Source: Lysinibacillus boronitolerans JCM 21713 = 10a = NBRC 103108
Lineage (GTDB): Bacteria; Bacillota; Bacilli; Bacillales_A; Planococcaceae
NCBI RefSeq assembly: GCF_000772935.1
Contig: NZ_JPVR01000079.1
Coordinates: 1-64,000, forward strand
Direction: 5' to 3'
DNA length: 64,000 bases
Translations under genes and position numbers: made by a program
In this document: in pieces, positions 1 to 8,121 of the stretch
Layout of the letters: each line of letters starts with the position of its first letter
Numbering within the stretch: position 1 is the first letter of the stretch
Notes under the pieces: generated by a model
The model's input: only the letters and a program-made list of their open reading frames with translations
Databases searched by the model: none
Told to the model about the DNA's origin: nothing

Positions 1-75
1 CTTAAAACTTTATTGATTACGTTTTGCTTGTTCAGTTTTCAAGGTTCATATGTCGTCTTTTCAGACAACTACTCA
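1..75 (-). other. Leader of an rRNA operon (16S lies off the left edge)
   Basis: Read on the minus strand this stretch carries CTTGAAAACTGAACA (29-43), a sequence characteristic of the spacer just upstream of 16S rRNA in Bacillales. It follows a promoter (76-104) and the tRNA cluster. I infer that a 16S gene starts just outside the window; no mature rRNA sequence is visible inside it. Confidence 0.65.
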
Positions 76-104
76 AGTGTATCATGCAACCAATCGGTTG
101 TCAA
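76..104 (-). promoter_or_regulatory. Sigma-A promoter next to the rRNA leader
   Basis: TTGACA (99-104), a 17-bp spacer and TACACT (76-81) on the minus strand, between tRNA-Gly and the 16S-type leader. It would give the rRNA operon its own start site, independent of transcription through the tRNAs. Confidence 0.7.
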
Positions 105-112
105 CACTTTTT

Positions 113-186
113 TGGAGCGGGTGATGAGAATCGAACTCACGACATCAGCTTGGAAGGCTGAGGTTTTACCATTAAACTACACCCGC
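113..186 (-). tRNA. tRNA-Gly (TCC)
   Basis: Cloverleaf on the minus strand with acceptor GCGGGTG/CACCCGC, anticodon TCC and encoded CCA at 113-115. It is the last tRNA before the rRNA leader. Confidence 0.95.
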
Positions 187-200
187 ATATATTTTAAATT

Positions 201-277
<77 letters not shown>

Positions 278-295
278 ATATGAAATTGATTGACT

Positions 296-381
<86 letters not shown>

Positions 382-401
382 ATTCGATTAGTAACTTTCT
401 C

Positions 402-429
402 ATTATACTACGATAATTCAAAAAGTCAA
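402..429 (-). promoter_or_regulatory. Internal sigma-A promoter in the tRNA cluster
   Basis: TTGACT (424-429), a 16-bp spacer and a perfect TATAAT (402-407) on the minus strand, between tRNA-Lys and tRNA-Leu. It would drive Leu-Arg-Gly and probably the rRNA genes beyond. Confidence 0.75.
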
Positions 430-447
430 CTCTTTTTCTTAAAGAGA

Positions 448-520
448 TGAGCCATGAAGGACTCGAACCTTCGACCCTCTGATTAAAAGTCAGATGCTCT
501 ACCAACTGAGCTAATGGCTC
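448..520 (-). tRNA. tRNA-Lys (TTT)
   Basis: 73-nt cloverleaf on the minus strand with anticodon TTT. The CCA end is not encoded (445-447 is not TGG on the plus strand), so it must be added by nucleotidyltransferase. Confidence 0.94.
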
Positions 521-535
521 GAATTAAGAAATGAA

Positions 536-610
536 TGGCTGGGGTACTAGGATTCGAACCTAGGCATGACGGAATCAAAATCCGTTGCCTTACCGCTTGG
601 CTATACCCCA
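536..610 (-). tRNA. tRNA-Gln (TTG)
   Basis: Minus-strand cloverleaf beginning TGGGGTATAGCC with anticodon TTG and encoded CCA at 536-538. Confidence 0.95.
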
Positions 611-615
611 ATAAG

Positions 616-692
616 TGGCGGTCCCGACCGGGATCGAACCGGCGATCTCCTGCGTGACAGGCAGGCATGTTAACCGCTACACCACGGGACCC
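616..692 (-). tRNA. tRNA-Asp (GTC)
   Basis: Minus-strand cloverleaf with acceptor GGTCCCG/CGGGACC, anticodon GTC in a CCTGC/GCAGG stem and encoded CCA at 616-618. Confidence 0.95.
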
Positions 693-722
693 AAATATTA
701 TTTACATTAAAATTATGAAAAA

Positions 723-794
723 TGACCCCTACGGGATTCGAACCCGTGTTACCGCCGTGAAAGGGCGGTGTCTTAACCACTTGACCAAGGGGCC
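723..794 (-). tRNA. tRNA-Glu (TTC)
   Basis: 72-nt minus-strand cloverleaf with anticodon TTC in a CCGCC/GGCGG stem. The CCA end is not encoded, as in the tRNA-Lys gene of this cluster. Confidence 0.95.
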
Positions 795-795
795 A

Positions 796-872
796 TGGCT
801 CCGAAGGCAGGACTCGAACCTGCGACAACCTGATTAACAGTCAGGTGCTACTACCAACTGAGCTACTTCGGA
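796..872 (-). tRNA. tRNA-Asn (GTT)
   Basis: Minus-strand cloverleaf with acceptor TCCGAAG/CTTCGGA, anticodon GTT and encoded CCA at 796-798. It is the promoter-proximal tRNA of the cluster. Confidence 0.95.
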
Positions 873-915
873 ATAATGTATGTTCGTTGTTGTCGTTATC
901 TTGTCGACTTTTACT

Positions 916-944
916 ATTATAGGGACAACACAACAAAACGTCAA
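916..944 (-). promoter_or_regulatory. Main promoter of the tRNA/rRNA operon
   Basis: TTGACG (939-944), a 17-bp spacer and TATAAT (916-921) on the minus strand, 44 bp before tRNA-Asn. Near-consensus boxes are expected for a stable-RNA operon. Confidence 0.85.
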
Positions 945-962
945 CTATTTTTAAAAGTTTTT

Positions 963-1424
963 TTATTCCACTAATTTTAATTTCCCTAAACACTTACTAC
1001 AACAATACTTTTCAACATTCATTTTTATTTTCCGTACATATAACTGGTGGCAATTAACACAAGTATATGTATAGCGTCGTCGGTGTTTTTTAACTGTAGC
1101 TTTAGGGGAATGTAGAACTGAGCAAAATCGAGGGGCATCTACTTTCCTTAATAATTCTCTAAAATCTTTATCTCGATGCTGATACCCTTTCCCTTCAATA
1201 TGTAGATGATAATGGCATAATTCGTGTAAAATAATACCTTGAACTTCTTCCAAACCGTATAACTCATAGGCTTTAGGATTAATCTCAATATTATGAGATT
1301 GTAAAAGATATCGTCCTCCCGTTGAACGTAATCTTGCATTAAAATAGGCTTGATGAAGAAAAGGTCTCTGAAAGCTTTTCAAAGATAAGCGACGAACAAG
1401 CTCTTGTAATTCTTGATTGTCCAT
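963..1424 (-). CDS. SprT-like zinc-metalloprotease-fold protein (YdcK type)
   Basis: A 153-residue SprT-family protein. The metal-binding helix HELCHYH (HExxH) sits near residue 70, and the C-terminus carries a CxxC...CxxC zinc ribbon near residues 122-143. The family is a minimal relative of Spartan proteases; the B. subtilis homologue YdcK has no firm function. The start is the ATG at 1422-1424, preceded by GAGGTGAT, rather than an ATG 30 bp further upstream. It lies directly downstream of tex, the same neighbour as in B. subtilis. Confidence 0.85.
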   Translation of the reverse strand: MDNQELQELVRRLSLKSFQRPFLHQAYFNARLRSTGGRYLLQSHNIEINPKAYELYGLEEVQGIILHELCHYHLHIEGKGYQHRDKDFRELLRKVDAPRFCSVLHSPKATVKKHRRRYTYTCVNCHQLYVRKIKMNVEKYCCSKCLGKLKLVE

Positions 1425-1491
1425 AGTAATCACCTCTAACAACAAGAATACCACACTGTGTAGTATAGACAGTGTGGTGAAAATTTAGTAC

Positions 1492-3663
1492 TCAAACTAA
1501 TGCTTGATTTTTAGGTGGAAGCATCGTTAAAGAGATACGACCTTTCGTTACATCTATTTGTTCAACCCAGACAGTTACAATATCCCCAAGCGCTACAACT
1601 TCTAATGGATGCTTAATACGTTTGTTTTGGAGTTTAGAAATATGCACAAGTCCATCTTGCTTCACGCCAATGTCAACAAATGCGCCGAAATCTACTACAT
1701 TTCTTACAGTACCCTGCAATTCCATACCTACTTTTAAATCTTCCATTTTCAATACATCAGTCTTAAGCAATGGTTGTGGGAATGCATCACGTGGGTCGCG
1801 ACTAGGTTTCATTAAAGTATCGACGATGTCTTGAATTGTCACAACTCCTACTCCGAGCACATCACTTAACTTTTGGATATTTAGTGCTGCAATAGCTTCC
1901 TCTGCCTTCTGTGTCCCTAACTCTTTTTTATCTATTTGAGCCTCTGCTAATATTTGCTCAGCAAGATCATAGCTCTCAGGATGAATACCTGTAGCATCAA
2001 ACGGATTTTTTGCTTCTGGGACACGTAGGAAACCAATAGCCTGTTCATACGTTTTGGCACCTAACCTTGGAATCTTCTTTAATTGCGCACGTGTAGTAAA
2101 TTGACCATTTTCCTCTCGCGTCTTCACGATATTCTCTGCAACAGTTTTTGATAAACCAGAAACGTATTGTAAGAGTGATGATGAAGCCGTATTTACATCA
2201 ACACCAACTTGGTTAACAGCTGTTTCTACTATAAAAGTTAGCGATTCATTTAATTTTTTTTGAGAAACATCATGCTGATATTGACCTACTCCCACCGCTT
2301 TTGGTTCAATTTTCACTAACTCTGATAAAGGATCCTGTAAGCGGCGTGCAATGGAGACAGCACTACGTTGTTCAACCTGTAAATCAGGAAATTCTGCACG
2401 TGCAATATCAGACGCTGAATAAACAGATGCTCCCGCTTCATTGACAATCACATAAGCTATGTCAGTAGTAAGCTCGTTTAATACATCTGCGATAAATTGT
2501 TCTGTTTCTCGAGATGCTGTACCATTCCCAATGGCAATTATACTTATTGGATACTTTGCCAAAATTCCTTTCACAGTAGCTTTCGATTTTGCCACATCTG
2601 GTTTAGGTGGATGTGGATAAATAGCTGTAACCTCAAGCATTTTCCCAGTTTCATCTACAACCGCTAGCTTACAACCTGTACGGTAAGCTGGGTCAACCCC
2701 TAAAACATACTTCCCTTTCATAGGTGGCTGTAGTAATAAGTTACGTAAATTTTCAGAGAAAATATGAATAGCCTGTGCCTCAGCTTTTTCTGTAAGCTCG
2801 TTTCGTAATTCCCTTTCAATTGAAGGCTGAATTAAGCGCTTGTACGAATCCTCGATTGCTAGTTTCACTTCTGCAATAGCAGGAGAGGAACCAGTTGCTG
2901 GAATCCATTCTTTCCACATAATCATTAAAACTCGGTCCACCGGTACATGAATAGAAACCTTTAATATCTCTTCTTTTTCCCCTCGATTTATCGCTAAAAT
3001 ACGGTGCGGCACAATGCGATTAACAGGCTCCTCATATTCGTAATACATTTCAAAAACATTTTTTGCATCGATTTCAGAATTTTTCACAGACGTAACAAGG
3101 ATGCCATCCTTCCATGAATAAGCACGAATTTTTTCACGGATAGAGGCATCGTCCGCAAAACGTTCTGCTAATATATCTCGAGCTCCCATCAGGGCTTCTT
3201 CAAGATTAGCAACTTGTTCATTATCTACAAAATCAATTGCTAATTGCTCTAATGCATCATTACTAAATGCTAATAGGAGATCTGCAAGAGGCTCTAAACC
3301 TTTCTCTTTTGCAATCGTCGCCTTTGTACGTCGTTTTTGCTTATAAGGTCTATATAAATCCTCAACACGTTGTAAGATTGTTGCAGAAAGAATAGCCTGT
3401 TCTAATTCTGGTGTAAGCTTTTCTTGCTCTTGGATTAATCGTATAACTTCTTCTTTTCGTTGTTCAAGTTGCTGTATGTAGTGATAACGATCTTCTACAG
3501 CCTTAATTTGCACCTCATCAAGTGATCCTGTAACCTCTTTTCGATAACGCGCAATAAATGGTACCGTATTTCCCTCTTCTAATAATTTGATAACAGCTTC
3601 TACTTGCCCTGGTTTGACTGCTACATCTTTTGCAATGAGCTGTAACATTTGCTTTTGCTCCAC
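1492..3663 (-). CDS. tex: Tex family RNA-binding transcriptional accessory protein
   Basis: A 723-residue protein with the full Tex layout: N-terminal helical domain (VPFIARYRKEVTG near residue 35), a YqgF-like RNase H fold (VLGVDPAYRTGCK near 325), helix-hairpin-helix motifs (about 490-560) and a C-terminal S1 domain (about 645-715, DFGAFVDIGV). Tex proteins bind nucleic acids through S1 and act on transcription or RNA quality; the cellular role in Bacillales is not settled. The start is GTG at 3661-3663, after AAGGTAGTG. The sigB terminator at 3713-3754 precedes it. Confidence 0.93.
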   Translation of the reverse strand: MEQKQMLQLIAKDVAVKPGQVEAVIKLLEEGNTVPFIARYRKEVTGSLDEVQIKAVEDRYHYIQQLEQRKEEVIRLIQEQEKLTPELEQAILSATILQRVEDLYRPYKQKRRTKATIAKEKGLEPLADLLLAFSNDALEQLAIDFVDNEQVANLEEALMGARDILAERFADDASIREKIRAYSWKDGILVTSVKNSEIDAKNVFEMYYEYEEPVNRIVPHRILAINRGEKEEILKVSIHVPVDRVLMIMWKEWIPATGSSPAIAEVKLAIEDSYKRLIQPSIERELRNELTEKAEAQAIHIFSENLRNLLLQPPMKGKYVLGVDPAYRTGCKLAVVDETGKMLEVTAIYPHPPKPDVAKSKATVKGILAKYPISIIAIGNGTASRETEQFIADVLNELTTDIAYVIVNEAGASVYSASDIARAEFPDLQVEQRSAVSIARRLQDPLSELVKIEPKAVGVGQYQHDVSQKKLNESLTFIVETAVNQVGVDVNTASSSLLQYVSGLSKTVAENIVKTREENGQFTTRAQLKKIPRLGAKTYEQAIGFLRVPEAKNPFDATGIHPESYDLAEQILAEAQIDKKELGTQKAEEAIAALNIQKLSDVLGVGVVTIQDIVDTLMKPSRDPRDAFPQPLLKTDVLKMEDLKVGMELQGTVRNVVDFGAFVDIGVKQDGLVHISKLQNKRIKHPLEVVALGDIVTVWVEQIDVTKGRISLTMLPPKNQALV

Positions 3664-3712
3664 ATCATCACTACCTTTTTCTTTTCATTTTACCATTACA
3701 CTTTACTAAAAA

Positions 3713-3754
3713 TGCAAAAAAATAGTCTACTCAGACGAATATGAGTAGACTATT
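3713..3754 (-). terminator. Terminator of the rsb-sigB operon
   Basis: Perfect 13-bp inverted repeat (3721-3733 with 3742-3754), 8-nt loop and a minus-strand T tract, 45 bp after the sigB stop and before tex. Confidence 0.92.
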
Positions 3755-3798
3755 TTCATTCATTTTAAAGGTATTCTTCACTAAATACCTCCGAAAGA

Positions 3799-4584
3799 TT
3801 AGAGCGAAACACCGCCACTTGCTAGAATAGCCTCTTGTAATTTCTTTATTGCTTTCCTTTGTATCCTAGATACATGCATTTGAGAAATCCCTAATCGTTC
3901 TCCAGCTTCTTTTTGACTAAGTTGCTCTAGATATGTAAGCTGAATAATTTGCTTTTCTCTCTCATTCAATACAACCAGTGCATCCGAAACAATCATTCGT
4001 TTATTGGTCATTTCATAGCCATCGTCTTCTCTGCCCAAAATATCGAATAACGTGACTGTGCTACCGTCAGAATCTGATTCTATCGAATGGTCCATAGAAA
4101 GAGCTTGATAACTACGGCTCATTTCCATAGCTTCTAGTACCTCTTCCTCTGCTACTTCTAATCGTTCAGCAATATCTTTAATGGATGGAGAACGCTGCAA
4201 TTCAATTGTCAGCGCCTCCACGGTTGATTTAATCCTCGGCCCAAGTTCCTTTATTCGTCTAGGCACATGAACATCCCATGTTTTATCACGTAAAAAACGT
4301 TTGATTTCCCCAACAATTGTTGGCACGGCAAATGCTTCAAAACTACGACCAACATTCGGATCAAAACGTCTTATTGCACCTAACAATCCCAGCATCCCTA
4401 CTTGAACAATATCATCATAATAAGATTTACCATTCGAATATTTACGAGCTATAGATTCAACTAGATATCGATAATGAATCACTAAATTGGTTTGTGCTTC
4501 ATCATCCTCTGTTGACTGGTACAATTCAATCCACTTTAGTACATCTTCTTTGGATGAAGATTTATGTAGTGATTCTTTCGACAT
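3799..4584 (-). CDS. sigB: General stress RNA polymerase sigma factor SigB
   Basis: A 261-residue sigma-70 group 3 factor with region 2 (DDIVQVGMLGLLGAIRRFD), region 3 and a region 4 helix-turn-helix (LSQKEAGERLGISQMHVSRI). It directs polymerase to general-stress promoters. The ATG at 4582-4584 follows GGTGGAG and overlaps the end of rsbW by 23 bp, the usual rsbW-sigB coupling. It is the last gene of rsbT-U-V-W-sigB; no rsbX follows. A matching sigma-B promoter before rsbV implies autoregulation. Confidence 0.96.
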   Translation of the reverse strand: MSKESLHKSSSKEDVLKWIELYQSTEDDEAQTNLVIHYRYLVESIARKYSNGKSYYDDIVQVGMLGLLGAIRRFDPNVGRSFEAFAVPTIVGEIKRFLRDKTWDVHVPRRIKELGPRIKSTVEALTIELQRSPSIKDIAERLEVAEEEVLEAMEMSRSYQALSMDHSIESDSDGSTVTLFDILGREDDGYEMTNKRMIVSDALVVLNEREKQIIQLTYLEQLSQKEAGERLGISQMHVSRIQRKAIKKLQEAILASGGVSL

Positions 4585-5032
4585 TTTTCTCCACCTGCTC
4601 CCTAGTGACATACTTTGTCATGAAGACAGTTACGCCACCATCGTTATTGATCATCACCTCATCCATCAAAGTTTCCATTAAATAAAGTCCCAAACCACCT
4701 TCTCTTAGCCCTGCAATGCTTTCTTCAGGATGATACGGCCCAATCTTAGACTTAATCTCTTCAAAATTAAAACTATTGCCGTAATCCGCAATCATCATTT
4801 CCATTTTATTGTCGTACAGCGCACAGCCGATGACAATTTCACCCTCTTCTTCTTCTTTATAAGCATGGTGAACAACATTTGTCACAGCCTCACTCGCTGC
4901 AATTTTTAAATCTTCAATATCATCATAATTAAAGCCAATCCTACTTGCTAAGCCCGAGACAGTTAATCGAATGACACTGACAAATTGCGGTTTAGCAGGA
5001 ACTCTAATTTCAATATAGTCAAATTCCTTCAT
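4562..5032 (-). CDS. rsbW: Anti-sigma-B factor and serine kinase RsbW
   Basis: A 156-residue GHKL/HATPase protein with an N box (SEAVTNVVHHAY) and G boxes (ADYGNSF, LREGGLGLYLM). In the family it holds SigB inactive and phosphorylates RsbV, switching partner when RsbV is dephosphorylated. Its ATG overlaps the rsbV stop by one base (TAATG) and its 3' end overlaps sigB, so the three are translationally coupled. Confidence 0.95.
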   Translation of the reverse strand: MKEFDYIEIRVPAKPQFVSVIRLTVSGLASRIGFNYDDIEDLKIAASEAVTNVVHHAYKEEEEGEIVIGCALYDNKMEMMIADYGNSFNFEEIKSKIGPYHPEESIAGLREGGLGLYLMETLMDEVMINNDGGVTVFMTKYVTREQVEKNVERITT

Positions 5033-5364
5033 TATCTTAATTCCACCTTTTTATCAGTTTCGATATCCATCAAATCACTAAGACCAGTAATTTCAAATAA
5101 TCTTTGTAACCTATTCGATAAACCAACGAGCTTTACTTTTCCATTTTCACGTAATGCTCTTTTATAGAAGGCAACAAAAATCCCAAGCCCTGTACTATCC
5201 ATGTAATTTACCTTTGATAAATCAAGTTCAATTTCTAAACCCTCTGTAATCTTTACAGCTTCTAATTCGTCTCGTAATCCTGAAGCAGTAAATGTATCAA
5301 TTTCACCCTCAACAAAGCCAAATAATTTATGATCAATTTCTTTAAAATGTATCGTTACGTCCAT
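5032..5364 (-). CDS. rsbV: Anti-sigma factor antagonist RsbV
   Basis: A 110-residue STAS-domain protein with the phosphorylation loop YMDSTGLGIF; the Ser of DST is the RsbW target. Unphosphorylated RsbV binds RsbW and frees SigB. The start is the ATG at 5362-5364 after GGAGGTG. It is the first gene behind the sigma-B promoter at 5402-5427. Confidence 0.95.
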   Translation of the reverse strand: MDVTIHFKEIDHKLFGFVEGEIDTFTASGLRDELEAVKITEGLEIELDLSKVNYMDSTGLGIFVAFYKRALRENGKVKLVGLSNRLQRLFEITGLSDLMDIETDKKVELR

Positions 5365-5401
5365 ATAGCACACCTCCACCATATTTGTTAGACTATTTTC
5401 T

Positions 5402-5427
5402 CTTCCCTGTTCAATTAAAACTTAAAC
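5402..5427 (-). promoter_or_regulatory. Sigma-B promoter of rsbV-rsbW-sigB
   Basis: GTTTAA (5422-5427), a 14-bp spacer and GGGAAG (5402-5407) on the minus strand, close to the Bacillus sigma-B consensus GTTTAA/GGGTAT. It begins directly after the rsbU stop codon, the expected site for autoregulation. Confidence 0.8.
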
Positions 5428-6378
5428 CTATTTTTTTAAAATAACTACAGTAAAATCATCAAATAGTTTAAAATTTTGCACTCTCTCTATTTCCTTATAA
5501 AGGAGCTGACACAATTGCTGGGCAGATAAATGTCTATTTTCTTTAATTAAAGTTGTGATTATCTCTCGCGCATTTAAGTCTTCTTTCACTCTAAATTCTG
5601 TCACACCGTCGGTCATCATAATAATTAAATCATTCTCTTCTAAAACAATTTCATGAAACGTATATTTTGTTTCAGACAATACACCCAGTAGTAGACCTTT
5701 AGCCTCTAAAGTAAAGAACTGATCGTCCTTTGCACTATAATGTAAAGCTGGTTCATGGCCCGCCGAAGCATACGAAAAGATGTTTTGCTCTACATCTAAG
5801 CAGCCATAAAACATCGAAACAAACATACTGTCATCCACACCTTTTTCTATTACCCTATTTATAACTTCTAAAACATATGACGGATCTTTATATGCATATA
5901 CCAATGTTTCAAGTCCATATTTCACCATCGACATACATAAAGCAGCAGGAACTCCTTTTCCGACCACATCTGTCACAGCCACACTCAAATATTCTTCACC
6001 ATCGTGGAAAAAATGTACATAATCGCCGTTCATTTTTCGAATAGGTACTGAAATCATACCTATATCAATATTTTGCATATTCGGCACATAAGTTTTCAAT
6101 AATGTTTTTTGAATGTTTGTCGCTATTTTCATTTCCATTTCATATTCAGCTTGCTTTTGAAGTAAACTTTGATGCTCTCTATGGGCCATCCCATAATGCA
6201 CCATTACTTCAATAAGAAAATCATAAGCAGGCTGTGATTCATTCATTTGATTCGGAAATATTTGTTCTACAGCATTTTTATGGATGCTAATAACATCCTC
6301 AGGTGAGATATTTTTTTGAATTAACTGACGTGTGAAGTTCTGAGCGATATATAAATTTCTTTCTGTTTGGTTGACCAT
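5428..6378 (-). CDS. rsbU: PP2C-type phosphatase RsbU (irregular 5' end)
   Basis: Phosphatase that dephosphorylates RsbV when activated by RsbT. It has an RsbU N-terminal domain (about residues 1-80), a linker, then a SpoIIE/PP2C domain (MNGDYVHFF, VTDVVGKGVPAALCMSM, MMTDGVTEF, DDFTVVIL). The ATG used here (6376-6378) gives 316 residues, but 18 further codons upstream also align with the RsbU N-terminus without any ATG, GTG or TTG in frame. A GTG at 6431-6433 would give a full-length start only if one A of the run at 6424-6427 were absent. The true start is therefore uncertain (CTG 6421-6423, or an indel). Confidence 0.85.
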   Translation of the reverse strand: MVNQTERNLYIAQNFTRQLIQKNISPEDVISIHKNAVEQIFPNQMNESQPAYDFLIEVMVHYGMAHREHQSLLQKQAEYEMEMKIATNIQKTLLKTYVPNMQNIDIGMISVPIRKMNGDYVHFFHDGEEYLSVAVTDVVGKGVPAALCMSMVKYGLETLVYAYKDPSYVLEVINRVIEKGVDDSMFVSMFYGCLDVEQNIFSYASAGHEPALHYSAKDDQFFTLEAKGLLLGVLSETKYTFHEIVLEENDLIIMMTDGVTEFRVKEDLNAREIITTLIKENRHLSAQQLCQLLYKEIERVQNFKLFDDFTVVILKK

Positions 6379-6436
6379 ATAATCTGCTAATATTTTTTTA
6401 TACTGAGCTTCTAATTGTTTCAGTTTTCTTCACGTC

Positions 6437-6838
6437 CTAACGCAACCATTTTTCCGCTCTTATTGTTGTTCCTACTCCAATGACAGATTGAATATCTAAA
6501 CTGTCCATCAATCGTTTAACACCTGGCAAACCTGCACCTAGCCCCCCAGAGGTGGAATAACCATCCTCCATTACTTTACGAACATCTTTAATACCAGGCC
6601 CTCGATCTGTTGCAATAACAACTATTTTCTTTTCAGTATCCGCCTCAACCCTTTCAATTTCTATGACACCTATACTTGCATATAAATATATATTACGTGC
6701 TAATTCACTAATTGCCGTGGTGATGCGGGCTTGATCAACAGTGCCAAATCCCAGTACTTTTGCTTCATTGCGCCCCAGTTGTCTAGCTGCAACAATATCC
6801 CACTCTGTAATAATTTCAACCGAAGACCTATATGTCAC
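6437..6838 (-). CDS. rsbT: Serine kinase and RsbU activator RsbT
   Basis: A 133-residue GHKL kinase with N box (ISELARNIYLYA) and G boxes (DRGPGI, GGLGAGLPGVKRLMD). In B. subtilis RsbT is held in the RsbR/RsbS stressosome and, when released, activates RsbU. The start is GTG 6836-6838 with GGAGG 7 bp upstream. No rsbR or rsbS precedes it; the next gene upstream is ndoA, more than 360 bp away and behind a terminator. Confidence 0.94.
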   Translation of the reverse strand: MTYRSSVEIITEWDIVAARQLGRNEAKVLGFGTVDQARITTAISELARNIYLYASIGVIEIERVEADTEKKIVVIATDRGPGIKDVRKVMEDGYSTSGGLGAGLPGVKRLMDSLDIQSVIGVGTTIRAEKWLR

Positions 6839-7149
6839 TGCTGTCCCTCCATTTCCTGTGGAGCTATACTCTTACACTTTTGTTCGACCTGCTTGCCATA
6901 ATTAAAAAAAATTTAATCGCCTCTATAATTGGAATATTCTATGTAAATTTTCATATATCTTTTAAGAATTTTTTCAAAAATCTATTTTTATTAAAAATCT
7001 TGAATATATCTTAAAGCTTTTTGTAACATTTATCAATTATACGTTGGCTTAATCGCCAGCACTTCTCCTTTCGTAGCAAAATCATTTGCTGCACAAAATC
7101 TATAATAGTAAATTCAAATTATGGTAAAGACGTTTCAAGGAAATAAGAC
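6839..7149. other. Gene-poor gap between ndoA and rsbT
   Basis: About 310 bp of AT-rich DNA without a credible gene. The rsbT promoter must lie here, because a strong terminator closes the ndoA transcript upstream. I see no RsbR or RsbS remnant in any frame. A 22-codon minus-strand frame (about 7050-7120) has no start codon and is not called. Confidence 0.6.
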
Positions 7150-7184
7150 AAAAAAAGCATCGAGATATCATAATCTCGATGCTT
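7150..7184 (-). terminator. Terminator of ndoAI-ndoA
   Basis: 12-bp perfect inverted repeat (7155-7166 with 7173-7184), 6-nt loop and minus-strand T run, just after the ndoA stop. It uncouples the toxin operon from rsbT. Confidence 0.92.
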
Positions 7185-7201
7185 CTATACACATATGTAT
7201 A

Positions 7202-7552
7202 TCAAAATTTAACTAGACCTAAACTAATCATCAACGCTCCATCAACTTTTTCCATCACAGCATGATCAAGTTGCGTAATACGATCCGTCAATCTTGACTT
7301 GTCAATTGTCCGCACTTGTTCTAGCAAAATAACCGAATCACGTTCAAAACCATACTTTTCAGCATTGATTTCAACGTGTGTCGGTAACTTTGCCTTTTGA
7401 ATCTGTGCAGTGATAGCTGCGATGATGACAGTCGGGCTAAATCGATTGCCAATATCATTTTGAATAATCAGCACCGGCCTAGTGCCTCCTTGTTCAGAAC
7501 CTATTACCGGTGATAAGTCTGCAAAAAAAACGTCACCACGTTTTACATTCAA
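7202..7552 (-). CDS. ndoA: Type II toxin endoribonuclease NdoA (EndoA/MazF family)
   Basis: A 116-residue MazF-family mRNA interferase, very like B. subtilis NdoA over its whole length ([44 protein letters not shown]). The family cuts single-stranded RNA at U^ACAU and is blocked by NdoAI. The start is TTG at 7550-7552, after GGGGGAT; upstream in-frame ATGs lie inside the antitoxin gene. It begins 4 bp after the antitoxin stop. Confidence 0.95.
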   Translation of the reverse strand: MNVKRGDVFFADLSPVIGSEQGGTRPVLIIQNDIGNRFSPTVIIAAITAQIQKAKLPTHVEINAEKYGFERDSVILLEQVRTIDKSRLTDRITQLDHAVMEKVDGALMISLGLVKF

Positions 7553-7556
7553 AGTG

Positions 7557-7820
7557 TCATCCCCCGCTAACGAGACGCTCCACCATATGTTGTGCTTCAT
7601 ACTCTGCATGCAAGCATTCGCTCGCAATCATTAAATTAATATGAGACATTTCAACATATCCTTTAATCATAGCTTCCCGTATTTGATTTGGTTGCTCCTG
7701 CATTAAATTTTTGCGCGCCAAAATACGCACAAAAGATTCACCTTCAATTACTTCCTTTGTTTGTAGAAATAGTCTGTCTTGAACAGCAATTGTAGCTTCT
7801 CTTAACTTTTTCTCGTACAC
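7557..7820 (-). CDS. ndoAI: Antitoxin NdoAI (EndoAI)
   Basis: An 87-residue antitoxin. The C-terminal half ([15 protein letters not shown] and the terminal VERLVSGG) matches the toxin-binding tail of B. subtilis EndoAI; the N-terminal half expected to form the ribbon-helix-helix DNA-binding domain has diverged strongly. The start is GTG at 7818-7820 with GGAGGTG 7 bp upstream. It overlaps nothing and precedes ndoA by 4 bp. Identity rests on the tail and position. Confidence 0.85.
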   Translation of the reverse strand: MYEKKLREATIAVQDRLFLQTKEVIEGESFVRILARKNLMQEQPNQIREAMIKGYVEMSHINLMIASECLHAEYEAQHMVERLVSGG

Positions 7821-8121
7821 AGCAAGCACCTCCAACGGAACCATACACTTTTCATTACTTCCCATTCTATCATTGAAAGATATTGTTGAAAAGACATGAA
7901 ATGACAAAATATCTGACAATTTGAAGTACAAATTGTAAAAATATGTTGGTTGTCGAAGGTATATGCTGAATAATTATTATTGCAATGTGTTTCCAAATAT
8001 GAGCCATTACTATGTTTTGGAAAAGAAATAAGTTCTCCAGTGCTAATTTATTTACCAATTCTAACTTGGAACATTGCTCATGGCATTACATTGAAATTTG
8101 ACTAATTCTAATGAAAGACAA
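7821..8121. other. Intergenic region alr-ndoAI
   Basis: About 300 bp of AT-rich sequence between the alr stop and the ndoAI start. A possible -10 (TAGAAT at 7864-7869, minus strand) lies 44 bp before ndoAI, with only a weak -35 (TTTTCA at 7887-7892). No terminator or gene is recognisable. Confidence 0.4.

Noticed and set aside
483-668. Open frame of 61 codons over tRNA-Lys/Gln/Asp
   Set aside because: It reads along the tRNA strand itself and has no ribosome site.
7050-7120. 22-codon minus-strand frame between ndoA and rsbT
   Set aside because: No start codon; composition does not match RsbR or RsbS, so it is not a remnant of them.
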